This document shows, piece by piece, positions 26,881-35,392 of a stretch of DNA of 64,000 nucleotides. The stretch is taken from NCBI RefSeq assembly GCF_001579845.1, contig NZ_CP007440.1, positions 7,152,029 through 7,216,028 of the forward strand, given 5' to 3'. Position numbers and translations under genes: made by a program. Numbering within the stretch: position 1 is the first letter of the stretch; each line of letters opens with the position of its first letter. The stretch is from Rhodoplanes sp. Z2-YC6860. GTDB lineage: Bacteria; Pseudomonadota; Alphaproteobacteria; Rhizobiales; Xanthobacteraceae. The notes below the pieces were generated by a model. It had not been told where the DNA came from. It ran no database searches and saw nothing but the letters and a program-made list of their open reading frames with translations.

Positions 26881-27648
26881 ATGGATCGCCGTACCTTTAT
26901 TGGCGCAACTGCCGCCGCCGCGGCGAGCGCGCTTTTGCGAGACGCCGCGCAGGCGCAATCCGCGCCGCCCAAAGTGCAGAACATTGTCCTCATTCATGGA
27001 CTGTTCGCCGACGGCTCGTGTTGGACCGAGGTGATCGCGCGGTTGCAGCGCAAGGGCTTGAATGCCACCGCCGTTCAGAACCCGCTGACGACGTTGCAGG
27101 CGGCCGTCGAAGCGACCAAGGACGTTCTGTCCTGGCAGGAGGGCCCGACTGTCCTGGTGGCGCATTCGTTTGGCGGTATGATTCTCAGCGAAGCCGGCGT
27201 CGATCCCAAGGTTTCGGCCGTGGTCTATGTTGCAGCGCGCGCGCCGGATGCGGGCGAGGACTATCCGGCACTGGCCGCCAAATACCCGGCGCCGCCCGCT
27301 TCCGCCGGCATCGTCTGGGCGAACGACTGGGGACGACTCGGCGAGAACGCATTCCTGCACGACTTTGCCGGCGACCTGCCGGCCGAGAGGGCGCGCCTGC
27401 TATACGCCGTGCAGGCACCGTTCAAGCGGTCGTTGCTCGCTGACAAGACCACGCAGGCGGCCTGGCGCTCGAAGCCAAGCTTCTATGCCGTGTCGACCGA
27501 GGACCGCACCATCAATCCGGACTTGCAGCGCTTCATGGCTAAGCGCATGGGCGCGAAGACCATCGAAGTGAAGGCAAGCCACCTCGGTCTCATCTCACAG
27601 CCCGACGCCATCGCCGATCTGATCCTGGAAGCCGCCGGACAGACGTAG
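26881..27648 (+). CDS. Tat-exported alpha/beta hydrolase (plant methylesterase-like EstC type)
   Basis: 255 residues. The N-terminus MDRRTFIGATAAAAASALL...AQAQ has a twin-arginine signal. The mature enzyme has NIVLIHGLFADGSCW (oxyanion region), a nucleophile elbow VAHSFGG, an acidic residue in STEDRTIN and a histidine in KASHLGLISQPD, giving a complete Ser-Asp-His triad. It should be periplasmic, acting on small esters or lactones. It is followed ten bases later by a DUF302 gene, so the two are likely co-transcribed. Confidence 0.9.
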   Translation: MDRRTFIGATAAAAASALLRDAAQAQSAPPKVQNIVLIHGLFADGSCWTEVIARLQRKGLNATAVQNPLTTLQAAVEATKDVLSWQEGPTVLVAHSFGGMILSEAGVDPKVSAVVYVAARAPDAGEDYPALAAKYPAPPASAGIVWANDWGRLGENAFLHDFAGDLPAERARLLYAVQAPFKRSLLADKTTQAAWRSKPSFYAVSTEDRTINPDLQRFMAKRMGAKTIEVKASHLGLISQPDAIADLILEAAGQT

Positions 27649-27658
27649 CGGTGCTGCA

Positions 27659-28126
27659 ATGGGCACCTGCACGAGACTGTTAGCATTCGTTGCAATGATC
27701 TGCCTGACAGGAGTGCGCGCCATGGCGGCGGACGGATTGATCACGGTGCGCAGCAGTTATGCCGCGAAGGAAACGATGGAGCGGCTCGAAGCCGAGGTGA
27801 AAGCCAAAGGCCTCACCGTGTTCGCTCGTGTCGATCACACGGCGGGCGCGGCCGCAGTGGGACTGCGGCTGCGGCCGACTGATCTGCTGATCTTCGGCAA
27901 CGCCAAAGGCGGCACGCCGCTGATGCAGGCGGCGCAGACCATCAGCATCGATCTGCCGCTCAAAGCCATGGTCTGGCAGGACGAGTCAGGCGCGGCGTGG
28001 CTGTCCTACAACGACCCGGCATGGCTCGCGAAACGTCACGGTCTTGGCAGCGATGTGCAGCCCACCGTCGATGCGTTGAGCGGCGCGCTGCGTGCGCTCG
28101 CCAAAGCGGCAGCCGGGATCCCTTAG
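27659..28126 (+). CDS. Secreted DUF302-domain protein
   Basis: 155 residues with a signal peptide (LLAFVAMICLTGVRAMAADG) and a DUF302 fold: LITVRSSYAAKETMERLEAE, then VFARVDHTAGAAAVGL and LLIFGNAKGGTPLMQ, then LPLKAMVWQDESG. DUF302 proteins are widespread periplasmic or cytosolic proteins of unknown activity. It follows the Tat hydrolase after a ten-base gap. Confidence 0.86.
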   Translation: MGTCTRLLAFVAMICLTGVRAMAADGLITVRSSYAAKETMERLEAEVKAKGLTVFARVDHTAGAAAVGLRLRPTDLLIFGNAKGGTPLMQAAQTISIDLPLKAMVWQDESGAAWLSYNDPAWLAKRHGLGSDVQPTVDALSGALRALAKAAAGIP

Positions 28127-28244
28127 AAAAATCTCTGTCGGCGTGCGCCGCAAGGTCATCAGGTCGGACCAGCCATCCCGTCCAAGCCCTTGTCACCGCC
28201 TCCAGCCTCGATCAACCTCCCGCTGTCACCAGTGCGGAGTGAAA

Positions 28245-28850
28245 ATGTCTGAATTCGATCGTTGGGAAGCGCGCTTCAAGGAGCCGGGCTATCATTTCGG
28301 TACCGAGCCGAACGCCTTCCTCAAGAGCAAGGCCCATCTGCTGAAATCGGGCCAGAAGGCGCTGTCGATCGCCGATGGCGAGGGGCGCAACGGGGTGTTT
28401 CTCGCAAGCGCCGGCCTCGACGTGCTGGCGATCGACTTCTCGCCGAGTGCCCTGAAGAAGGCGCAGGCGCTCGCGAAAGATCGCGGCGTCGCGTTGCGCA
28501 CCGAGCTTGCCGATCTCGAGACCTGGACCTGGCCGGACGCAGCCTATGACGTAGTCGTCGGCATCTTCTTTCAGTTCCTGGTGCCGGCATCGCGCACGCG
28601 CGTGTTCGCCAACATCAAGCGCGCGCTGAAACCCGGCGGGCTCGTGCTGATCGAGGGCTATGGTCTCAAGCAGCTGGAATACAAGACCGGCGGACCCGGC
28701 GTGGCGGACCAGCTTTACACCAGGTCGATGCTGCAGGAGGCTTTCGGCGACTTCGCATCGGTTGAGATCACGGAATACGACGCAGCGCTGTCCGAAGGCG
28801 ATCGCCACGTCGGCATGTCGGCGCTGGTCGATCTCGTCGGACGCAAATAG
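28245..28850 (+). CDS. Class I SAM-dependent methyltransferase
   Basis: 201 residues from the ATG at 28245 (behind GGAGTGAAA). SAM motif I reads ALSIADGEGRNGVFLA, motif II acidic residue follows in VLAIDFSPSALKKA, and motif IV is in DVVVGIFFQFL. Resembles TehB/thiopurine-type small methyltransferases used in detoxification. The substrate is unknown. The VOC dioxygenase gene starts 36 bases downstream. Confidence 0.86.
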   Translation: MSEFDRWEARFKEPGYHFGTEPNAFLKSKAHLLKSGQKALSIADGEGRNGVFLASAGLDVLAIDFSPSALKKAQALAKDRGVALRTELADLETWTWPDAAYDVVVGIFFQFLVPASRTRVFANIKRALKPGGLVLIEGYGLKQLEYKTGGPGVADQLYTRSMLQEAFGDFASVEITEYDAALSEGDRHVGMSALVDLVGRK

Positions 28851-28886
28851 GTCTCCGTAATCAGAAGCCTCATAGAGGTGCCCGCC

Positions 28887-29780
28887 ATGATCAAGCTGCT
28901 CCGGCTCGGCCATGCCACGTTCGAAACGCCGGACCTCGACAAGGCGATCGAACATCACACCCAGATCGTGGGATTGTGGCTCGTCGCGCGCGAGCGCGAC
29001 CGCGCGTTCCTGGCAACGCGCACCGGCCAGCTCGCGATCGAGTTCGTCAAAGCTGCCGAACCGAAATGCGCCAAGCTCACCTTTGAAGTTCCGGCAAGCG
29101 CCGACTTCGCGGCCATCCGCCGCGAGCTTGCGGGTCACGGCGTCAGCGCGGAAGAGAAGAGCGATTCCACGCCAGGTCTCAGCAAGGTGCTTTCATTCCA
29201 GGACCCCAAGGGCACCACCATCGAGCTGTTCCGCGAGTGGAGCTATGTCGGCAATGGCCAGCAAGTGCTCGGCGTCGGCGCGCTGAAGCTCGGCCACGTC
29301 GCGTTCATCGTGCCGGAGCCGAGGGTGATAACCGAGTTCTACGGCAAGGTCCTGGGCTTCCGCGTTTCCGACTGGATCGGCGACTTCTTCGTGTTCATGC
29401 GTTGCAACGCCGACCATCACACCGTGAACTTCATCCGCGGTGACAAGGTGCACATGCACCACATCGCCTATGAGCTGAAAGACTTCGCGCACCTGCAAAG
29501 CGCCTGCGATCTTCTCGGCCAGCGCAAGATCCCGATTGCCTGGGGTCCGGTGCGGCTCGGTCCTGGTCATAACGTTGCGACGTTCCACCGCGATCACGAC
29601 GACTGGATCACCGAGTTCTTCGCCGAACTCGATCAGATGAAGGACGAGGAGCTCGGCTATTTCGATCCCCGCCCCTGGCATCAGGACCGGCCGCAGCGGC
29701 CCAAGACCTGGGAGAGTCACCAGGTCGCCTTTATCTGGGGCCCGGCGCCGAGCCCGGATTTCCTGCGGCGCCGGCCGTAA
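28887..29780 (+). CDS. Two-domain VOC (type I extradiol) dioxygenase-like protein
   Basis: 297 residues, the two-module size of type I extradiol ring-cleavage dioxygenases. The first module (LLRLGHATFETPDLDKAIEHHTQIVGL) looks structural. The second holds the three expected Fe(II) ligands: His in LGHVAFIV, His in HMHHIAYEL and Glu in WITEFFAEL. Extradiol enzymes open catecholic rings, which would fit the monooxygenases nearby. Start chosen at ATG 28887; a GTG lies nine bases upstream. Could also be a VOC enzyme with another activity. Confidence 0.82.
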   Translation: MIKLLRLGHATFETPDLDKAIEHHTQIVGLWLVARERDRAFLATRTGQLAIEFVKAAEPKCAKLTFEVPASADFAAIRRELAGHGVSAEEKSDSTPGLSKVLSFQDPKGTTIELFREWSYVGNGQQVLGVGALKLGHVAFIVPEPRVITEFYGKVLGFRVSDWIGDFFVFMRCNADHHTVNFIRGDKVHMHHIAYELKDFAHLQSACDLLGQRKIPIAWGPVRLGPGHNVATFHRDHDDWITEFFAELDQMKDEELGYFDPRPWHQDRPQRPKTWESHQVAFIWGPAPSPDFLRRRP

Positions 29781-29831
29781 ACGCCGGGCGCATTGCCGAC
29801 AAACGATGCAAACGTAGCGGCAGCGTTTGAA

Positions 29832-30695
29832 TTAGAGCTTCTCCTGCAGGAACCGCATCAATCGCGGCGCCAGAAACCCCGAAGAGCTGTTCGGCTCGTC
29901 GATCGGATCGCTGCCGAAGTAGTGCGGCGCGCCTTGCACGATCGTGGTGCGCACGAAGAAGCCCGCCTGCTTCAGCGCCATCACGAAGGCTTCGGTGTGG
30001 AATCTGCGGTCGACCAGATCATCTTCGGTGCCGACGCTCAAATGCACCGCGATCTTGTTGTTCGCCGCCAACGCATAGCTGATCGGCGAGGCGTCGAAAT
30101 AGAGCTGGCGGTTGTCGACCAGCGACGCGCCGAGGAACTTCTCGATGTTGTTCGCGCCGGGGCTCTGCAGATTGTAGGTCTGCCACATCTGCGCGAGGTC
30201 GTAGACTCCGTAAAGACCGGCGAACACCTTCACCTCGGTGCTCTCTTTCGCAAACTCGTCCTGCGGATAGCCGTTGGCGAACAGCGGCGTGCGTCCGGCA
30301 AGCGCCGCGAGCGCGCCGAGATTGCCGCCGGCCGAATGACCGAAAATTCCGACGCGGTCGGGCGCGATGCCGAAATTTTTGGCGTTGCCGCGCACGAACT
30401 GCACCGCAGCCAGCACATCCTGCACGGCATGCGGAAAGGTCTTCTGCCCGGACTTGGCGAGCCGGTAAGTCACCGCGAACAGCGCGACACCGCGCGCCGC
30501 GAAATAACGGCCCCAGTGCTGAAACGCGCCGCGCGCGCCTTGCACCCAACCGCCGCCGTGTACGCCGATCAACACCGGATGCGGACCCGCCTGCTTGGGC
30601 AGATAAAGGTCGCCCCCAAGCGCAACGCTGTCATGCGTGGCATAGGTCAAGTTCGGCCGGATTTCGATTTCTGGGAGCTTTTCGGCGGTATCCAT
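29832..30695 (-). CDS. Alpha/beta hydrolase, HSL/BD-FAE-type esterase
   Basis: 287 residues with the oxyanion motif GVHGGGW, nucleophile elbow GHSAGG, an Asp in GTEDDLVD and His in GAPHYF: the full triad of carboxylesterase/lipase GDXG-like enzymes. No signal peptide, so cytoplasmic. It stands alone on the minus strand between the VOC and the second hydrolase, divergent from the latter. Probably cleaves small esters or formyl-amides. Confidence 0.88.
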   Translation of the reverse strand: MDTAEKLPEIEIRPNLTYATHDSVALGGDLYLPKQAGPHPVLIGVHGGGWVQGARGAFQHWGRYFAARGVALFAVTYRLAKSGQKTFPHAVQDVLAAVQFVRGNAKNFGIAPDRVGIFGHSAGGNLGALAALAGRTPLFANGYPQDEFAKESTEVKVFAGLYGVYDLAQMWQTYNLQSPGANNIEKFLGASLVDNRQLYFDASPISYALAANNKIAVHLSVGTEDDLVDRRFHTEAFVMALKQAGFFVRTTIVQGAPHYFGSDPIDEPNSSSGFLAPRLMRFLQEKL

Positions 30696-30816
30696 GGCGT
30701 TGTTCCTCGCATGCGAACGCGCAAATGCGCGGCGATCTTGAAACAGCGCCTGCGGTCATGCAATGGGATGAACAGGGCCGGAAAAACAAAGCAAGCTCGA
30801 ACGCAAGGGTAGGTGC

Positions 30817-31638
30817 ATGTCCGCGGGCGCAGGGGCTGTTTCTTCGATCGCGGTGAATGGCACGACGATCGAGTTGGTGGATCGGGGGCACGGCCGGCCG
30901 ATCCTTTTTTTGCATCCAGGCATCGGCATCGACTTCGACGCGCCCGTGCTCAAAGCGTTGGAGCGCGGCGGCCGCGTGATCGCGCCATCGCACCCCGGCT
31001 TCGGCACCTCACAGCTGCCAAAGGGCATGAGCACCGTCGATGACGTCTCCTACTTCTATCTCGATCTGCTCGAGCAGCTCGACCTCGACGATGTGCTGGT
31101 GGTCGGCGTCGGTCTTGGCGGCTGGATCGCGGCTGAGATCGCGGTGAAAAATGCGACGCGTCTCGCCGCGCTGGTGATGGGCAATCCCATCGGCGTGAAG
31201 ATCGGCGACCGCGAGACCCGCGATATCGTCGACATCTGGTCGATCATGCCGGACGAGTTCAACAAGCTCGCCTACCACGATCCGAAAAACGGCGAGCGTG
31301 ACTACAAGAATTTGCCCGAGGCGGTGTCGCTGGCCGCGGCGCGCAACCGCGAAGCCTATGCGCGGCTCGCGTGGTCGCCCTACATGCACAACCCCAAGCT
31401 CAAGTCGCGGCTGCACCGCGTCAGCGTGCCGACGCTGTTCCTGTGGGGCACCGCCGATCGCATCCTGAGCGAAACCTATGGCCGCGGCTACGGCGCACTC
31501 ATTCCGAACGCGCGTTTCGAGACCATCGAGCACGCCGGGCATTTTCCGCATATCGAGCAACCCGACGACTTCGCCCGCCGCACGCTCGGCTTCGCCGACG
31601 CGCAGCAGCCGGGCGTGCAACGCTCGCGCCGCGCCTGA
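30817..31638 (+). CDS. Alpha/beta hydrolase-fold protein lacking the nucleophilic serine
   Basis: 273 residues with a normal alpha/beta hydrolase layout: LFLHPGIGIDFDAP, then the nucleophile elbow, an acidic residue in WGTADRILSE and the histidine in EHAGHFPHIEQPDDF. The elbow reads VVGVGLGGW: residue 99, where GxSxG places the serine, is glycine (codon GGT, 31111-31113; AGT would be serine). All other conserved parts remain and the frame is intact. The protein may be non-hydrolytic (binding, lyase-like or cofactor-free) rather than a pseudogene. It is followed 11 bases later by a luciferase-like oxidoreductase and probably works with it. Confidence 0.85.
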   Translation: MSAGAGAVSSIAVNGTTIELVDRGHGRPILFLHPGIGIDFDAPVLKALERGGRVIAPSHPGFGTSQLPKGMSTVDDVSYFYLDLLEQLDLDDVLVVGVGLGGWIAAEIAVKNATRLAALVMGNPIGVKIGDRETRDIVDIWSIMPDEFNKLAYHDPKNGERDYKNLPEAVSLAAARNREAYARLAWSPYMHNPKLKSRLHRVSVPTLFLWGTADRILSETYGRGYGALIPNARFETIEHAGHFPHIEQPDDFARRTLGFADAQQPGVQRSRRA

Positions 31639-31649
31639 GGAGACGACGC

Positions 31650-32834
31650 ATGCAGGTTTACCACTTCACCGAGCAGCCTTACTTCCCGGCCTGGAACAAT
31701 CATCAGGGTTCGCTGCGCGTGAACCTGCCGAATGCGGCAATGGATCCGAAGGTCGCGGGCGATCTCTTCCATCGCTATTACGATGAATGGAAGCTCGCCG
31801 ACGAGCTCGGCTTCAACATCATGGTCAACGAGCATCACCAGACCGCGACCTGCATGTCGTCGACGGTGATCGTGGGCCTGTCGGTGCTGGCGCGCGAAAC
31901 CAAGAACGCGCGCATCCTGGTGCTCGGCTACCCGATCGGCCACCGTCCCGACCCGCTGCGCTGCGCCGAGGAGCTTGCCACCATCGACGTGGTGTCGCGC
32001 GGCCGGCTCGACATGGGCTTCATCAAGGGCGTGCCTTACGAGTTCCCGGCGTCGAACCAGAATCCGGTCGGTGTCATGGATCGCTTCTGGGAGTCGCATG
32101 ACTTCATCCTGAAGGCGATGACGCACCAGGGCGAACCGTTCAACTGGGAGGGCGAGCACTTCCATTACCGGCACGTCAACATCTGGCCGCGGCCGGTGCA
32201 GGCGCCGCATCCGCCGGTCTGGACCACCACCGGCAGCACGACGCAGGCGAAGCTTCTCGGCGGCAAGGGCTACGTGATGGCGACGCTCGGCTCGGGCTAT
32301 GCCACGCGGCCGCTGCAGGATGCCTATCGCGCGGGCTATGAGGCGAAGTGGAAGCGCCCTGCTCCGCCCGACCGCTTTGCCTATCTGGGCCTGGTGGCAA
32401 CCGCCGCCACCGAAACCGAGGCCCGCCGCCGTGGCGAACTGATCGCCGGCTATCTGCGCTCATCGGCCATCGTCCACGTGCCGTTCCGCAATCCGCCGGG
32501 TTTCCTCAGCGCCGACGACAACGCCAAGATGCTGCGCGGCATGACACCGCCGCGGAGTTTCACAAAGGACGGCCGCGTCATCAGCATGCATTCCGGCAGC
32601 GTGCAGGACTTGATTGACGCTGGCATCCTGTTCTGCGGCACGCCCGATCAGGTCTATCAGCAGATCGTCGATTTCACGGAGTATTGCGGCGGCATGGGCA
32701 ATCTCCTGATGATGGGGCACGCCGGCTTCCTCAATCACGAGGACACGGTCTCGAATCTGACGATCTTCGCCAAAGAAGTGATGCCGCGGCTCAAGGCCTA
32801 CAAGCAGCCGGAGCCGCAAAGCGTTGCGGCGTAA
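31650..32834 (+). CDS. Luciferase-like (LLM) flavin-dependent oxidoreductase
   Basis: 394 residues from the ATG at 31650, with GAGGAGA seven bases upstream. The TIM-barrel pattern of bacterial luciferase/alkanesulfonate monooxygenase-like enzymes is clear: FNIMVNEHHQTA, VLARETKNARILVLGYPIGHRPDPLRCAEELATID, then SRGRLDMGFIKGVPYEF. These enzymes use reduced FMN and oxygen or act with F420. A partner flavin reductase is not present. Operon with the serine-less hydrolase. Confidence 0.91.
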   Translation: MQVYHFTEQPYFPAWNNHQGSLRVNLPNAAMDPKVAGDLFHRYYDEWKLADELGFNIMVNEHHQTATCMSSTVIVGLSVLARETKNARILVLGYPIGHRPDPLRCAEELATIDVVSRGRLDMGFIKGVPYEFPASNQNPVGVMDRFWESHDFILKAMTHQGEPFNWEGEHFHYRHVNIWPRPVQAPHPPVWTTTGSTTQAKLLGGKGYVMATLGSGYATRPLQDAYRAGYEAKWKRPAPPDRFAYLGLVATAATETEARRRGELIAGYLRSSAIVHVPFRNPPGFLSADDNAKMLRGMTPPRSFTKDGRVISMHSGSVQDLIDAGILFCGTPDQVYQQIVDFTEYCGGMGNLLMMGHAGFLNHEDTVSNLTIFAKEVMPRLKAYKQPEPQSVAA

Positions 32835-33034
32835 CCGCTTTCGCAGCGGAGTCGCCGGCAAAAACACTTGCTGTGGTTTTTGTTTTGTCCTTTGACGCGA
32901 GTGCGCCACAAAGAAGTGCCGCAATAAGACAGTGAGTCCGCGATCGCTCTAACGAGCGATTAAAGAATTCGGCTGCACCATCGCGTCCTCACCTGCCGCG
33001 CATGACCTGCTGTCAGTCGGTTCCAGGGAAACGC

Positions 33035-33241
33035 ATGACCGACGTAAACACATTGTTGCAATCCGCCGCGCGCTGCCGTCGCATGGCGGCTCGCTGTGCG
33101 AGCGAGGTGATTGCCAAAAAATTCGAGGCGCTTGCGCTCGACTACGAAGAGCACGCGCGCCAACTGGAGAGAAGTCAGCGCGATATCGATGTGAGCGTCG
33201 GTGTATCAAACGCCAAGCTTGTTTCCAGGGGCTCGCGCTAG
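33035..33241 (+). CDS. Small helical protein of unknown function
   Basis: About 68 residues from the ATG at 33035 (an in-frame ATG at 33002 would add 11). The sequence TLLQSAARCRRMAARCASE followed by KKFEALALDYEEHARQLERSQ predicts one or two amphipathic helices. Small proteins with this AARCR...LALDYEEHA pattern are common in Bradyrhizobium-type genomes, with no known role. No homologue with known function is recalled, and the gene stands alone beside a repeat. Confidence 0.55.
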   Translation: MTDVNTLLQSAARCRRMAARCASEVIAKKFEALALDYEEHARQLERSQRDIDVSVGVSNAKLVSRGSR

Positions 33242-33280
33242 AGCATGATTCAAAATCGTTGAAATCGCCTTGTAAAGGAC

Positions 33281-33362
33281 TGGGTCCCCGCTTCCGCGGG
33301 GACGAACGGTTGATGGTCCGGCAAACTCTCTCCACGTTCGTCCCCGCGGAAGCGGGGACCCA
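33281..33362. repeat. 28-bp perfect inverted repeat
   Basis: TGGGTCCCCGCTTCCGCGGG continued by GACGAACG (33281-33308) and its exact complement (33335-33362) are separated by 26 bases. Each arm also contains the small palindrome TCCCCGC-TTCC-GCGGGGA. This is a known style of dispersed intergenic element in Hyphomicrobiales. No transposase is associated. Confidence 0.85.
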
Positions 33363-33403
33363 GGGCCGAGAATTCCGGCGCTTCGATTTGAGCGGATCAA
33401 ACT

Positions 33404-34432
33404 CTAGCGGTACCGATCGCCGAGCCCGCGCTCCTTGATGATCGCCGTCCAGCGCACGATCTCATCGCGATACATTCGTTCGGTCGCGGGACCATCGAGC
33501 GGCAGCGGCTCGAAACCGCCGAGCTTCATCTTCGCCTGCGTCGCCGGATCGCTCGCCACCGCAAGAATCTCCTGCGCGAGCCGGTCGCGGATCGGCTGCG
33601 GCAGGCCGGGCGGCGCGAAGATCGCCTGCCAGTTGGTCTGATCGATGCCGGGATAGCCTTCCTCCGCCATGGTCGGCACGTTCGGCGCGACGCCGAGCCG
33701 GTGCTTGCTCGCCACTGCCAGGAACTTGAGCTGCGTGCTTTCGATCTGGCCCGCCGCAACCGGCGAGCTCATCATGTGGGCATCGATCGCACCCGACAGG
33801 AGATCCGTGGTCGCCTGCGAGCCGGCTTTGTACTGGACATGCTGCATGCTGATGCCGGTCTGCTGCATGAACACTTCGCTGACCATGTGCGCGAGCCCGC
33901 CATAACCGGTGGCGCCGAAATTGATCTTGCCGGGGCGTTCTTTCGCGTAGGCGATGAATTCCTTGAGGTTGGACACCGGAACTTTCTTGTTCACGACGAA
34001 CAACGCCGACCATTCGGCAACGGTGGCTATCGGCATGTAGTCGCGCAGCGGGTCGAACGGGTAGTCTTTCTGCATCAGCGCCGGCGTCACATTGGCGCCG
34101 AGCGAGCCGAGCAGGATCGTGTAACCGTCAGGCTTCGACTTGATCGCCTCGCGGATGCCGATGACGCTGTTGCCGCCGGGCTTGTTGTCGACGATGACGG
34201 TCTGACCGAGCCGCGTGCCGAGGCCTTCGGCCAGAATGCGCGAGACGATATCGGCCGAGCCGCCGGCCGCGAACGGCGCGATCAGCGTGATCTGGTGCGA
34301 CGGAAAAGGATCCTCGGCGCGCGCGGTCTCGCCGAACGCGGTCAACGCGCACAGCATGAACAGCAGGCACGCAGTCCCTCGCCTTGCAATCAAGGCGAGG
34401 GACTGCTTCCAGAACATACGTCCCATCGCCAT
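33404..34432 (-). CDS. Bug/TctC-family solute-binding protein with hairpin in its signal-peptide region
   Basis: 342 residues if started at the ATG at 34432, whose first bases overlap the stop of the GST gene (TGATG). Other in-frame ATGs are at 34426 and 34417. A Sec signal (LALIARRGTACLLFMLCALTAFG...ARA) leads to the family loop ITLIAPFAAGGSADIVSRIL and VIVDNKPGGNSVIG. A perfect 15-bp inverted repeat falls inside the signal-peptide codons. The family captures carboxylates in the periplasm. It is translationally coupled to a GST, an unusual pairing. Confidence 0.92.
   Translation of the reverse strand: MAMGRMFWKQSLALIARRGTACLLFMLCALTAFGETARAEDPFPSHQITLIAPFAAGGSADIVSRILAEGLGTRLGQTVIVDNKPGGNSVIGIREAIKSKPDGYTILLGSLGANVTPALMQKDYPFDPLRDYMPIATVAEWSALFVVNKKVPVSNLKEFIAYAKERPGKINFGATGYGGLAHMVSEVFMQQTGISMQHVQYKAGSQATTDLLSGAIDAHMMSSPVAAGQIESTQLKFLAVASKHRLGVAPNVPTMAEEGYPGIDQTNWQAIFAPPGLPQPIRDRLAQEILAVASDPATQAKMKLGGFEPLPLDGPATERMYRDEIVRWTAIIKERGLGDRYR
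34372..34405. repeat. Perfect 15-bp hairpin inside a signal-peptide coding region
   Basis: CAGTCCCTCGCCTTG, a CAAT loop and CAAGGCGAGGGACTG form a perfect stem 27 bases downstream of the Bug start codon. On the mRNA it would be a very stable structure in the ribosome's initial path. It encodes QSLALIARRGTA, part of the signal peptide, so the frame is preserved. Confidence 0.85.
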
Positions 34433-35130
34433 CAAGCCCGGGCGTATTTGCCGCGGTTGAAGAAGCGATCCTTGTGATCGTCGGTCGCGGTTTCGCGGCT
34501 CGATTTGATCTCGCCCTGCTTGGCGATCATCGTCTTCACCGCCGGCCGCGCCGAGATATCCTCGAACCAGCGCTTGAAGTTCGGCAGATTGTCGAGGGAA
34601 GCGCCCTGCGCCTGATGCTGCCGCGTCCACGGGAAGGTCGCCATGTCGGCGATCGAGTATTCCTTGCCGCCGAGATACTTCACCTCGCCGAGCCGCTTGT
34701 TAAGCAGGTCGTAGAGTCGCAGCATTTCGGTCTTGTAGCGGCTCAGCGAATAGTCGTTGGGTTTCGGCGCAAACAGATTGAAATGCGTGAAGTTGCCGAA
34801 TGCCGGTCCAATGCCCGACACCTGGATCATCAGCCACTGGATGACTTCGTACTTGGACGCGGTGTCCTTCGGCATGAACTTGCCGGTCTTCTCGGCAAGA
34901 TACATCAGGATCGCGCCGGACTCGAACACCGTGTAGGACTTGCCGCCCGGACCGTCGTGATCGACGATCACCGGGATTTTCTTGTTGGGATTGAGCATTT
35001 CGAATTCGGGCGTGTGCTGTTTGCTCGCCCAGACGTCGACGGGCTTGAAATTGTAAGGAAGCCCGCACTCCTCGAGCATGATGAAAATCTTCTGCACGTT
35101 GGGGCTGGTCAATCCATAGAAGTCGATCAT
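34432..35130 (-). CDS. Glutathione S-transferase-like protein (YfcG/YghU type)
   Basis: 232 residues from the ATG at 35130, behind AGGTGAGGA. The N-terminal thioredoxin fold shows MIDFYGLTSPNVQKIFIMLEE, the cis-proline motif NKKIPVIVD and the glutathione-binding ESGAILMYLAEK; the C-terminal helical domain follows (VIQWLMIQVSGIGP). Enzymes of this subgroup act as disulfide-bond reductases or conjugating transferases. The stop overlaps the next start, coupling it to a Bug protein. Confidence 0.9.
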   Translation of the reverse strand: MIDFYGLTSPNVQKIFIMLEECGLPYNFKPVDVWASKQHTPEFEMLNPNKKIPVIVDHDGPGGKSYTVFESGAILMYLAEKTGKFMPKDTASKYEVIQWLMIQVSGIGPAFGNFTHFNLFAPKPNDYSLSRYKTEMLRLYDLLNKRLGEVKYLGGKEYSIADMATFPWTRQHQAQGASLDNLPNFKRWFEDISARPAVKTMIAKQGEIKSSRETATDDHKDRFFNRGKYARA

Positions 35131-35392
35131 GATCCTCACCTGTCGCTTTTGACTGCCACTCGTTTGGGCGGCACTGCCGCCTGCGTCCGCGTGTCGCGGG
35201 TTCCGGCAGCGCCGAAACCTACAGCGTCAGAGGCGCTTCGGCCACCGCAGAAGCTATCACGTTCCGCTGCCCGGAAAGCGGATGAGCGCATAGAGTTGAC
35301 AGTCGCACACCGCCCTGAAAACCTCCGGCCGCGAGCGAAACGCGGGGGAACAAGAAACGGCGGTCGCTTGGGATGGAACGCGGGACGCTTGG

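Noticed and set aside
32943-32960. Hairpin ATCGCTC-TAAC-GAGCGAT as terminator for the luciferase-like gene
   Set aside because: Short stem, more than 100 bases after the stop codon and without a T-run.
33281-33362. Insertion sequence ends
   Set aside because: Perfect inverted arms but only 26 bases between them, no transposase and no target duplication.
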